Source of the DNA: Chloroflexota bacterium | GTDB taxonomy: Bacteria > Chloroflexota > Anaerolineae > Anaerolineales > Villigracilaceae | DNA: 62,282 nt | Assembly (NCBI GenBank): GCA_016235425.1 | Contig: JACRLC010000038.1 | Coordinates: 1-62,282, forward strand | Reading direction: 5' to 3' | In this document: positions 48,384-55,867 of the stretch, one piece after another | How the letters are laid out: each line of letters starts with the position of its first letter | How positions within the stretch are numbered: position 1 is the first letter of the stretch | The notes under the pieces: generated by a model | The model's database searches: none | What the model was told of the DNA's origin: nothing | The model's input: only the letters and a program-made list of their open reading frames with translations | Made by a program: the position numbers and the translations under genes

Positions 48384-51317
48384 TTAACGAAGTAACTCCT
48401 CCGCCTTGTTGTAGGCATCGAGAGCCTGCTGTAAACGGTTGGCGCGCATGTAGGCATCACCCAACGCCTGCCAAATACTGACCTCCACAGGATAGCGATA
48501 CAGCGACTCGCGCAGGTCACGGATGGTCTCATCAAGGTGCTTGCCTTTCTTGATGAGTTTGTTGTAATGATCGACCGCGGCAGGGATATCGCCGCGATTC
48601 AGTTCGCCCTGGGCTTGTTTGAGCGCGGCGAGACTCGCCTGTGGCGCTTCGCTTACCTGCTTTGCACGCACAGGCTGTGGCGGCTTTTGAACAGGTGCGG
48701 GGCGCGGCGCAGGTTTGCGAACATCGGGCGGAGGCGGCGTGGGCTGTACAAGCTCGACCGTGGGTTGCGCCGGTTTTGGCTTCGGCGCAGGCTGGGGAGT
48801 CTCGAACTCCGCTTCTGGTTCAGGGGCAGGAGGCTTGGGCCGGGGTTCGGCAGGATGCCAATCGGCGGGTGTGACCGGAGCGGGATGAGGCTCTTCCTCT
48901 TCAAAGTCTTCTTGCAGCCAGGATGGCAGGTTTTCACGCGCCTGTTCTGCCGGCTCCCCGGGTTTTGTTTCATCAATACCGCGCAGCCATTCGGGGAGGT
49001 CAGCCGCCGATGTAACGGGAGCAGGTTCCTCGGTCCGGGAAAGAGGCGTGGCAACTGGTTCTGTGGGAAATTCCTCCGGCTCCTCTTCAATTCCTTTAAC
49101 GGACGATGACTCAAGTCCGCGAAGCCAGTCGGGAATATCGGTGCGCCCGGGAGAGGCAGGTTGTGCTTCCAGTTCAGAAGTTGATTTGCCGAAAGCGGTC
49201 TCTTTATCCAGGGCGCTCAACCACTCGGAAATATCGTGTTGACCAGACGTATCGGCAGGGGATTCTTCCCGTCCAGCTTGTTCGTCCTGCATTCCACCCA
49301 GCCAATCCGGCAGGGCAGATTGTTGATCGAGCGGTTCTTCCTGCATGGATGGCGCGGCAGGTTCGCTTTCCAATTCGGCAAACTGGTCTGAAAGATCGGC
49401 TTGCGCAACAGGTTCTTCCGCGATGGGTTCGGGCGCGGCCTGTTCGCCTGAAGATTCGGACTCCAGGCCTTTTAACCAATCAGGCACTTCCTGGTCGGAT
49501 AAGAGCGATTGATTTTCCTCGTTCAGCGGACTCACTGGTTCTTTTTCGGTGAGTTCGCGAAGCCACATGCCGGTTTCATCTTCGGTTGGCTGAGATGCGA
49601 TTGGCTCTTCAGCGGGTTGCGATTCTGCAATCGAACGCGCCTGCTCCACCCATTCCGGCGGTTTCTCGGTGCGGGCGGCAGGATCAGTGACAAGTTCTTC
49701 CTGCTTTGCGCCATGCTTGGCGGCCAGCATCTCAAGCCACGCCACGGCGTCATCCTGCTCTTTGGCAGAAGTACCCAGTGTTTCCAGCGAAGCCGATGGA
49801 GGCGCGGCTTTGGGCGGTTCGGCGCGCGGCGGTTCCGGTTGTTTTGGTTCAGAGGCGGATTTCGAGGATAACCAATCGGGCATAAGTGCCTCTTTCGGGG
49901 CCGGTTCTGGCTGCGCGGCAGGTTCCTCAGATTTTCCACCATCGAGATCATTCAACCAATCCGGGATGTCGCCGGACATGGCCGCGGCGGGTTCGGCAGG
50001 CACGGCAGATTCACTTGAACCCAACCCGCTCAACCAATCTGGGACGTCACCGGATGAAGCAGAGGGTTCCTCCGCCGGTTTTTCTGCGCCCAAGCCGGAT
50101 AACCAGTCGAGGTCTTCCGAGGAGGATTTGGCAGGTTCTTCAGATTGCGCGCCCAGACCACTGAGCCAATCCGGCGTTCCGCCGATACCTGGCGGAGATT
50201 CGGTTGGTTTCTCAGACCGCGAGGATTCATCCGGCATTTGATTTTTCAGCCACTCAGGAATGGTTGCAGGTTCAAGATATCCTGAAGGTGTTGCTTCAAA
50301 AGGAGCAGGTTCCTCCGCCGCGCCGCTGGATTCGGTCCAACCGGCTTCACGCAGGAAATCGGGAATCTCCTGGTCGCTTTGGGAAACGGGTTGGGCCGGT
50401 TGTTCGGAACCAGTTGAAAGGTCCGGTTGTGATTCGGGTAATCCCGATTTGAGCCAATCGGGCTGTTCGGATGAAGCCGCGGCCGCGGAGCCAAGTCCGA
50501 TGCCGAGGGATGATTCCCAAACGTGTCCCACATCCACGCTCTGACCGGTGTATTCAAGCCGCTCAAGGTTGATCGAGGCATCGGTGACATCGCTGGTGCG
50601 GAAGACAGACTCTTTGGCAAAAATCGAATAGGGATCAAGCTCGTTCACGCGGTGGCGATAGACCTGCGTGCTCTCGGCGCGGTCACTGCCGGGGATGAGT
50701 TCAACCATGATGCGATTCGCATCGAAGCAGTAAGGATAACGTTTGAGAAGCTGCGAACACATATCCGAAGCATCGGCTTTTTGACCGCCCCGGAAATAAG
50801 CCCGCGCCAGCAAAACCTGCATTTCGGCGCGCTGGGGATCCTGTGCAAGCACGGCGCGAATTTCCGAAATGGCCTGCGGATACAACTCGCCCTGCACGTA
50901 CATGTGCGCCAATGCGCCGCGCGTCATGCGGATTTTCGGCGGCTCCACGCCATCACGGCGGCCAAACAGGCGCTGTAATTCGGCCTGGATCGCAGCGTTC
51001 GAGGGCTGAGACTCAAAGGCGCGTTCCATATGCCAGATGGCATCATCGAGCTTGCCTTCATCGTCGCGGACGATGCTCATGCCCACATGCGAAACAAAGT
51101 CATCCGGCACGGCCATCAGCACACGGCTGAAAACATCCATGGCGTTGCTGTGATGCTTGGCTTCAAGAAACGCCTTGCCGAGCAGGCGATAAGTTTCAAG
51201 ATGCTTGGGAAAAGTGTGCAGGATATGATGGCAATGCGCAATAGCCTCATCCAGGTGACCCTGGTCAATGAGGCTTTCTATTTCGCGGTTGTAGATTCTC
51301 AGTGAGACTTTTGCCAT
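48384..51317 (-). CDS. Giant TPR protein with an array of PDWL motifs
   Basis: 977 residues, cytoplasmic by prediction. The N-terminal TPR domain (about 1-250) has EAIAHCHHILHTFPKHLETYRLLGKA-like repeats (read in parts). Residues about 270-890 are Pro/Glu/Ser-rich and disordered, with some 17 copies of a short motif around P(D/E)WL-x-x-L (for example VPDWLSGLG, IPDWLNDLD, LPEWLRGID). A last TPR set (about 885-977) ends LQQALDAYNKAEELLR. The layout fits a scaffold with many identical docking sites. Its partner is unknown. Confidence 0.85.
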   Translation of the reverse strand: MAKVSLRIYNREIESLIDQGHLDEAIAHCHHILHTFPKHLETYRLLGKAFLEAKHHSNAMDVFSRVLMAVPDDFVSHVGMSIVRDDEGKLDDAIWHMERAFESQPSNAAIQAELQRLFGRRDGVEPPKIRMTRGALAHMYVQGELYPQAISEIRAVLAQDPQRAEMQVLLARAYFRGGQKADASDMCSQLLKRYPYCFDANRIMVELIPGSDRAESTQVYRHRVNELDPYSIFAKESVFRTSDVTDASINLERLEYTGQSVDVGHVWESSLGIGLGSAAAASSEQPDWLKSGLPESQPDLSTGSEQPAQPVSQSDQEIPDFLREAGWTESSGAAEEPAPFEATPSGYLEPATIPEWLKNQMPDESSRSEKPTESPPGIGGTPDWLSGLGAQSEEPAKSSSEDLDWLSGLGAEKPAEEPSASSGDVPDWLSGLGSSESAVPAEPAAAMSGDIPDWLNDLDGGKSEEPAAQPEPAPKEALMPDWLSSKSASEPKQPEPPRAEPPKAAPPSASLETLGTSAKEQDDAVAWLEMLAAKHGAKQEELVTDPAARTEKPPEWVEQARSIAESQPAEEPIASQPTEDETGMWLRELTEKEPVSPLNEENQSLLSDQEVPDWLKGLESESSGEQAAPEPIAEEPVAQADLSDQFAELESEPAAPSMQEEPLDQQSALPDWLGGMQDEQAGREESPADTSGQHDISEWLSALDKETAFGKSTSELEAQPASPGRTDIPDWLRGLESSSVKGIEEEPEEFPTEPVATPLSRTEEPAPVTSAADLPEWLRGIDETKPGEPAEQARENLPSWLQEDFEEEEPHPAPVTPADWHPAEPRPKPPAPEPEAEFETPQPAPKPKPAQPTVELVQPTPPPPDVRKPAPRPAPVQKPPQPVRAKQVSEAPQASLAALKQAQGELNRGDIPAAVDHYNKLIKKGKHLDETIRDLRESLYRYPVEVSIWQALGDAYMRANRLQQALDAYNKAEELLR

Positions 51318-51379
51318 CGCTGTGTTCCTTTAGTTAAGTATGCCCGATTCTTAAAAAATACGCAAGCCTTTGACAGTGC

Positions 51380-51400
51380 CAGTCATCAGTTATCAGTCAT
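51380..51400. repeat. Heptanucleotide array
   Basis: CAGTCAT, CAGTTAT, CAGTCAT, the last overlapping the stop codon of the nucleoside phosphorylase gene. Confidence 0.6.
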
Positions 51401-52688
51401 AGAACAACGGGAGAGGCGGAACGGGTTCGCCGCTGAAAGTGTGTGCTTCCATCACGGCCTGCCGCGCCACAGCCAGCTTCTCCGCGTCATTCGCGTGGAC
51501 TTCAAAGAGCGGCCGGCCTTTTTCAACTTTATCGCCGACTTTATGCAGGATGACGAATCCCACCGCATAATCAATTGGATCGCCTTTCCGGGCGCGCCCC
51601 GCTCCGAGAGGCAGGGAGGCCTCCCCCACGCTTCTTGCATGGACCTGTGAAATGAATCCGCTTCGAGGGGCATTCACCACCTCGACCAGTTTCGCCTTCG
51701 GCAGTTTGGCAGGCTCATCCACAAATGAGACATCCCCACCCTGCGCGCTGACGAGCACGCGGAATTTCTCGAACGCGCTCCCATCCGCAAGTGACTTCCC
51801 GGCCATCGCGCGGCCTTCATTCAAATCCTTGGCGCGTTGACCGAGCACGAGCATATGCGCGGCCAGGTGTAGGCAATGTTCACGGAAATCATACGGCCCG
51901 CGGTTATGCAGGGTCTCGATCGCTTCCAACACTTCCAGCGCATTGCCCACGGCATGACCCAAAGGCTGGTTCATATCCGAAAGCAGGGTTATCGTCTCGC
52001 GGCCGGCATGGCGGCCAATATCCACCATCAAGTTCGCAAGCACGCGGGCTTCGTCCAGTGTTTGCATGAACGCGCCGAGGCCGGTCTTCACATCCAGCAA
52101 AATGGCCTGCGCGCCCCCGGCAATTTTCTTGCACATGATCGAGGATGCGATCAGCGGCGTGGACGGCACGGAGCCGGTCACATCGCGCAAGGCATACATT
52201 TTGCCGTCCGCAGGCGCAAGATCGAGGGTCTGGCCTGTGAGCACGATGCCTTTTTCCTTGAGCTGCTTTTTGAATTCATCGGTGGTCAGGTCACAGCGAT
52301 AGCCGGGGATGGACTCGAGTTTGTCCAGTGTGCCGCCGCTGAAACCAAGCCCGCGGCCAGACATTTTCCCAACGGGCAGACCGCACGCCGCGACCATCGG
52401 CAGGACAGCAATGGACGTTTTGTCCCCCACCCCGCCGGAGGAGTGCTTGTCCACGGCGATGTCAACGATGCCGGTGAGATCGAGCACCTGCCCGGAGCGC
52501 GCCATCGCAAGGGTCAGGTCGGCAGTCTCAACCGAAGTCATCCCATTGAGCATGACCGCCATTGCGAAAGCCGAGGCCTGATAATCCGGTATCTCTCCGT
52601 TTGTAAAGCCGTTTATGAAGAAATTTATCTCCTGTGCAGTCAATTCCCCTTTATCGCGTTTTTTAATGATGATGTCTACTGCGCGCAT
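51393..52688 (-). CDS. pdp: Pyrimidine-nucleoside / thymidine phosphorylase
   Basis: Splits thymidine or uridine with phosphate into base and (deoxy)ribose-1-phosphate. Start set at the ATG at 52688 (GGAG 8 nt upstream). Signatures: DKHSSGGVGDKTS, SGRGLGFSGGTLDKLESIPG, and the substrate loop IMCKKIAGGAQAILLDVKTG. 431 residues, typical of the PyNP group. It sits about 48 kb from deoC, so deoxynucleoside breakdown is encoded at two sites in this window. Confidence 0.93.
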   Translation of the reverse strand: MRAVDIIIKKRDKGELTAQEINFFINGFTNGEIPDYQASAFAMAVMLNGMTSVETADLTLAMARSGQVLDLTGIVDIAVDKHSSGGVGDKTSIAVLPMVAACGLPVGKMSGRGLGFSGGTLDKLESIPGYRCDLTTDEFKKQLKEKGIVLTGQTLDLAPADGKMYALRDVTGSVPSTPLIASSIMCKKIAGGAQAILLDVKTGLGAFMQTLDEARVLANLMVDIGRHAGRETITLLSDMNQPLGHAVGNALEVLEAIETLHNRGPYDFREHCLHLAAHMLVLGQRAKDLNEGRAMAGKSLADGSAFEKFRVLVSAQGGDVSFVDEPAKLPKAKLVEVVNAPRSGFISQVHARSVGEASLPLGAGRARKGDPIDYAVGFVILHKVGDKVEKGRPLFEVHANDAEKLAVARQAVMEAHTFSGEPVPPLPLFYD

Positions 52689-52852
52689 GAAAAAAGCTCC
52701 TTGTGCCGCAACCACGTGAAATTGTAGTGTTACTTTTTATTCCATCCTTTGGAAACAGCAAAAGCCCTACAAAACAGAAACGTTGCGGTACTCGTGAAAT
52801 GCGCTCCTATTTTATCGCAGTTTGTCGGACAAATGACATGCAAACTCAATAC

Positions 52853-52881
52853 TTGAACGCCAAACAAACGTGTTGTATAGT
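52853..52881 (+). promoter_or_regulatory. Promoter of the 52910 lipoprotein gene
   Basis: TTGAAC (52853-52858), 17-nt spacer, TATAGT (52876-52881), 28 nt before the ATG. Confidence 0.65.
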
Positions 52882-52909
52882 GATCTTGAATGAAAAAAGA
52901 GGTTTCACA

Positions 52910-53311
52910 ATGATCAAAATGATCTGGGGAGGGTTGATCGTATTGCTGTTCACCGCCTGCAACCCCGCACCAATTCCTGTCCCGCCGGTGGAAGGCAAAA
53001 CTGCCGAACCAAAGTTCTGGCGGGGATTCCCCGTCATGCCCGGCGGAGTGGAGATTGACGATGACATCGCGGCATATCACTACACAGTCATTGCAGATGT
53101 TGACACTGTCATAAATTTCTATCGCGAACAAATGCAGGATACTGAATGGGAATTGATCGGCATCGGTGACACAAGCATGGCAGATGAGGAATCAGCCGCC
53201 ATGTGGTTCGCGAATGATGAGAGCACCGTTACACTTCAGATCTGGTCGAAGACAGTCGTAACTCATGTGGCTTTTATGATCGATTCCCGTTATCCCACAC
53301 CTTTGCAATAA
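52910..53311 (+). CDS. Small lipoprotein
   Basis: Start at ATG 52910 with AGAGG 9 nt upstream. Signal MIKMIWGGLIVLLFTAC, lipobox FTAC (C17), then a Pro-rich linker and a small alpha/beta domain: PVMPGGVEIDDDIAAYHYTV, VINFYREQM and DTEWELIGIGD. These resemble periplasmic domains that follow PPxPPGA-type motifs in other Chloroflexota. 133 residues. No function recognised. Confidence 0.75.
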   Translation: MIKMIWGGLIVLLFTACNPAPIPVPPVEGKTAEPKFWRGFPVMPGGVEIDDDIAAYHYTVIADVDTVINFYREQMQDTEWELIGIGDTSMADEESAAMWFANDESTVTLQIWSKTVVTHVAFMIDSRYPTPLQ

Positions 53312-53357
53312 GCAGGTCATGCCAAACCGTGACCCACCCGATCAACTTTGACTAAAT

Positions 53358-53465
53358 AGGACTTACGCAATTTCTCTCCCTCATCTCCAACCCTTCCCCC
53401 GAAGGGGAAGGGGGTTCCCTCTCCCTTCGGGAGAGGGCTAGGGTGAGGGTGCGTAACGTCAGTTA
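53358..53465. repeat. MITE-like element with TTACGCA ends, copy 2
   Basis: AGGACTTACGCA on the left and TGCGTAACGTCAGTTA on the right; the interior (in inverse orientation) matches the element at 20675-20781, including a CTTCCCCCTTCGGGGGAAG-like hairpin. Confidence 0.8.
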
Positions 53466-53513
53466 AAAAGCGACATGGATCCGCGTTACGTAACGCGGAT
53501 CCATGTCGCTTTT
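53466..53513. terminator. 48-bp perfect palindrome, probable bidirectional terminator
   Basis: The two arms (53466-53489 and 53490-53513) are perfect reverse complements of each other, 24 bp each, with no spacer. The palindrome starts with AAAAG and ends with CTTTT, between convergent lipoprotein and S51-like genes. It abuts a MITE-like element. Confidence 0.75.
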
Positions 53514-53529
53514 GCATTTATGACACAAA

Positions 53530-54564
53530 TCAGGATCTCACCAACTTCTGCCCCTCTTTGCCATCCTGCACCTGCCAGCCGCGCGCGGCGATTTGATCGC
53601 GCAGCTTATCCGACTCAGCAAAATCCTTTTGGGCGCGGGCGGCCACGCGTTGCTCGGCCAGGGCGAGCACATCATCGGGCGGCGCATCATCTTCGAGCGG
53701 CGGCGCGTCGACGGCCATGTCCCATGCCTCTTTGGAAATGCCGTTTTGCCCGGATTCAGGAAACCGAAACTCGCCCAATTCCATCAAACCGAATTTCGCG
53801 CCCGAGGGATAAATCTCCGGGTTGCATTCGCGGACCAATGACACAGAGCTGACTCCGCTCACTTCGCATTGACCAGTTTCAAAGTCCAGAATAAGACCCG
53901 TGTGTTCGTCCAACCCAACGGTTGTATTTTCGGCGGGCAATAAGCCGCACCATTGGGCGAAACGCTCCAGCCCCATGAAACAGCGGCTCGTATCCAAATC
54001 CGCGCCGCCTTCGGCGTTGTTCCAATGCGAGACAAACGAAAGATGCAACCCGAAATCGGCGAAGAGATTCAGTCCCTCTTTCACGTGGACATCCTCACCC
54101 ACCTTGTAGATTTCATAGACGGGCAATGCCCATGCCCCAACGGAAATGGCCGCGGCAGAAGCAAAGACGAGCGTCGCGCCGAGGCGATGCCGCGCTTTGA
54201 TCAAATCCCAGGCGAGCGTGCCTCTCAATTGGCGGATCGCATACGTGGGACTCCCCGCTCCCAGAAAGATCATATTGGCATAAAGCAAAGGTTTCAGGAT
54301 TTCAGGATCATCCGGGCTGAAATCGGTGCCGAGCTTGCGCGCCGGAACCACATCAATGACCGGTTTGTAATTTTGCAGGCGGGTCTTGAGAAATTCACCC
54401 ACACGCCCCGCGACCTGATCCGAATTCAATTCGAAGCCTGCAGGCGTTTCAAGCAGTGCGATGCGAAGCGGCTGAGGCAGTTGCCGCGCCAGAGATTCAA
54501 AAACGCGGCCGCCAGCCAGCGAGGTCTCGCCTGAGCCGAGGAAGGCAATTTGTCCAAGTTTCAT
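53530..54564 (-). CDS. Peptidase S51/cyanophycinase-like protein with a CysRS-type tail
   Basis: I used the ATG at 54564 (GGTGA upstream). Residues about 1-230 resemble the class I glutamine-amidotransferase-like S51 fold: GQIAFLGSGETS, FLGAGSPTYAIRQL, and FASAAAISVGAWALP where the nucleophile elbow is expected. The last 47 residues, ALAEQRVAARAQKDFAESDK followed by LRDQIAARGWQVQD, closely match the C-terminal extension of cysteinyl-tRNA synthetase. No aminoacylation domain is present. Whether this tail binds tRNA-Cys is unknown. Confidence 0.65.
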   Translation of the reverse strand: MKLGQIAFLGSGETSLAGGRVFESLARQLPQPLRIALLETPAGFELNSDQVAGRVGEFLKTRLQNYKPVIDVVPARKLGTDFSPDDPEILKPLLYANMIFLGAGSPTYAIRQLRGTLAWDLIKARHRLGATLVFASAAAISVGAWALPVYEIYKVGEDVHVKEGLNLFADFGLHLSFVSHWNNAEGGADLDTSRCFMGLERFAQWCGLLPAENTTVGLDEHTGLILDFETGQCEVSGVSSVSLVRECNPEIYPSGAKFGLMELGEFRFPESGQNGISKEAWDMAVDAPPLEDDAPPDDVLALAEQRVAARAQKDFAESDKLRDQIAARGWQVQDGKEGQKLVRS

Positions 54565-54660
54565 GTAAGTCACCGTTGTCTCAAACTTCGGAAGCCCATT
54601 CGCGAATCATAGAAACCTGGGCGCGCTACAAAAAACTTCCGAAGTCTCTTTTTGGAATTA

Positions 54661-55140
54661 TCACTTGGACGCGCCGGTTAGTTCATCTATTACGTCGAGA
54701 AGCGTTTCGTTATCCGGGATATCAGACATGGAGAGGCCGTAATGAGCATAACGGATGCGCCCATCGCCATCCATCACGCAGACCAACGGCATCCGCCCCA
54801 ATTTCATGATGTTGACTTCCTGCCTGTACGTGCGTGCAATTTGATGATCCGGGTCGGCAAGACCGATGTAGGGAATGTTTTCATCTTCCCAATAGCGCTG
54901 GAACGCAGGCGCGTCGTTCGGCCCAACCGCGAGAATTTCCACGCCGCGTTTCGTGAATTCGGAATAACCGTCTCTCATGCGCGCCAACTGCGCGCGGCAG
55001 AACGGTCACATAAAACCGCGCAGGAACGCAAGCACGACCGGCTTGCCGCGATAATTCGAGAGGCGCACACAACGGCCTTTTGTATCGAGCAGTTCAAAGT
55101 CCGGCGCGATTTCGCCGGGGTGGATGATGCCAGGTTTCAT
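54661..55140 (-). CDS. Selenocysteine-containing peroxiredoxin-like protein (AhpC/TSA family)
   Basis: 159 residues with selenocysteine at position 45, encoded by TGA at 55008-55006. The fold is thioredoxin-like AhpC/TSA: PGEIAPDFELLDTKG, LSNYRGKPVVLAFLRGFM, then U45-P-F-C48, then RMRDGYSEFTKRGVEILAVG, and the C-terminal MSDIPDNETLLDVID. Without readthrough the frame splits into two pieces, each with clear AhpC/TSA similarity. U45-x2-C48 replaces the usual C-x2-C. It overlaps the UDGb gene by 4 bp (ATGA). selB is encoded in this window. Likely an antioxidant enzyme in the cytoplasm. Confidence 0.9.
54972..55002 (-). promoter_or_regulatory. Bacterial SECIS element
   Basis: On the minus strand, GCGCGC (54995-54990) pairs with GCGCGC (54984-54979) around the loop AGTTG (54989-54985). 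Below a 3-nt internal bulge, TTCT (55002-54999) pairs with AGAG (54975-54972). The loop starts 17 nt after the TGA, which matches the spacing of known bSECIS hairpins, and it contains the GU needed for SelB binding. Confidence 0.75.
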
Positions 55141-55805
55141 GCTTCTTCGACCAATTCCTTCGCCTTTGCCCAAATCTCGTCGAACATTTTGACCGTCAAC
55201 TTGCCTGTCTGTGTATTCTGCTGGCTGGGGTGATAGGAAGCCAGTAACCAGCCGCCAGTGATCAGTTTGCAGGCCGCGCCGTGAGCAAACTTTATGCCCG
55301 AATCTTTGATGAAGAATATCCGCAGAATTCTCTCGAACGCGATGCGCCCCAGGCACACGATCACTTTAGGCTGGATGATTTCGATCTCGCGCTCAAGATA
55401 TGGCTGGCAATTGTTTAATTCTTCGGGACGCGGCTTATTGGCGGGCGGCGCGCAACGACCGGACGCCGTTATGTAAACATCTTTCAACACGAGGCCATCG
55501 CTTCGGGACTCCGACGAGGCCTGATTCGAAAAACCCGCGCGGTGGAGGGCCGGATAGAGAAAACCGCCCGAGGCATCACCCGTGAATTGACGGCCTGTGC
55601 GATTCGAGCCGTGCGCGCCGGGAGCAAGTCCAACCGCGAGGATGCGCGCCTTCGGGTCGCCAAATCCGGGGACAGGTTTACCCCAGTATTCCCAATCCTG
55701 GTATGCCTTACGTTTTGTCCGCGCCACTTCCTCGCGCCAGGCAACGAGGCGCGGGCATTTGCGGCAGGCGATGATTTCATCGTTGAGGGAGGAGAGGGAG
55801 GGCAT
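55137..55805 (-). CDS. Uracil-DNA glycosylase, family 5 (UDGb)
   Basis: Removes uracil and related damaged bases from DNA. The active-site motif is VGLAPGAHGSNRTGRQFTGD (residues 58-77), typical of UDGb. Cysteines C14 and C17, C118 in GRCAPPA and C133 are the expected ligands of a [4Fe-4S] cluster. The C-terminal SYHPSQQNTQTGKLT is the second motif. Its coding sequence includes four heptamers of the CAGTAAC type (55242-55269) in the ACKLITGGWLLA part. It is co-transcribed with the selenocysteine peroxiredoxin. Confidence 0.93.
   Translation of the reverse strand: MPSLSSLNDEIIACRKCPRLVAWREEVARTKRKAYQDWEYWGKPVPGFGDPKARILAVGLAPGAHGSNRTGRQFTGDASGGFLYPALHRAGFSNQASSESRSDGLVLKDVYITASGRCAPPANKPRPEELNNCQPYLEREIEIIQPKVIVCLGRIAFERILRIFFIKDSGIKFAHGAACKLITGGWLLASYHPSQQNTQTGKLTVKMFDEIWAKAKELVEEA
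55242..55269. repeat. Heptanucleotide array inside the UDGb gene
   Basis: CAGTAAC, CAGCCGC, CAGTGAT, CAGTTTG, four 7-mers that differ mainly in the last three bases, encoding CKLITGGWLLA on the minus strand. Confidence 0.55.
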
Positions 55806-55817
55806 GGGATGTGGGAG

Positions 55818-55866
55818 TTGGAGATTAGAGAGTGGAGATTAGAGATTGGAGATTGGCGATTGGAGG
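55818..55866. repeat. Heptanucleotide array, seven units
   Basis: TTGGAGA, TTAGAGA, GTGGAGA, TTAGAGA, TTGGAGA, TTGGCGA, TTGGAGG in the space between the UDGb and queA genes. Confidence 0.8.
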
Positions 55867-55867
55867 A

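Noticed and set aside
55006-55356. 116-residue minus-strand ORF ending in FM at the TGA
   Set aside because: Its first 72 residues overlap UDGb in another frame and look random; the peroxiredoxin begins at the internal ATG 55140 and reads through the TGA.
55818-55866. Heptamer array as a CRISPR
   Set aside because: The unit is 7 bp with no spacers; no cas genes are present.
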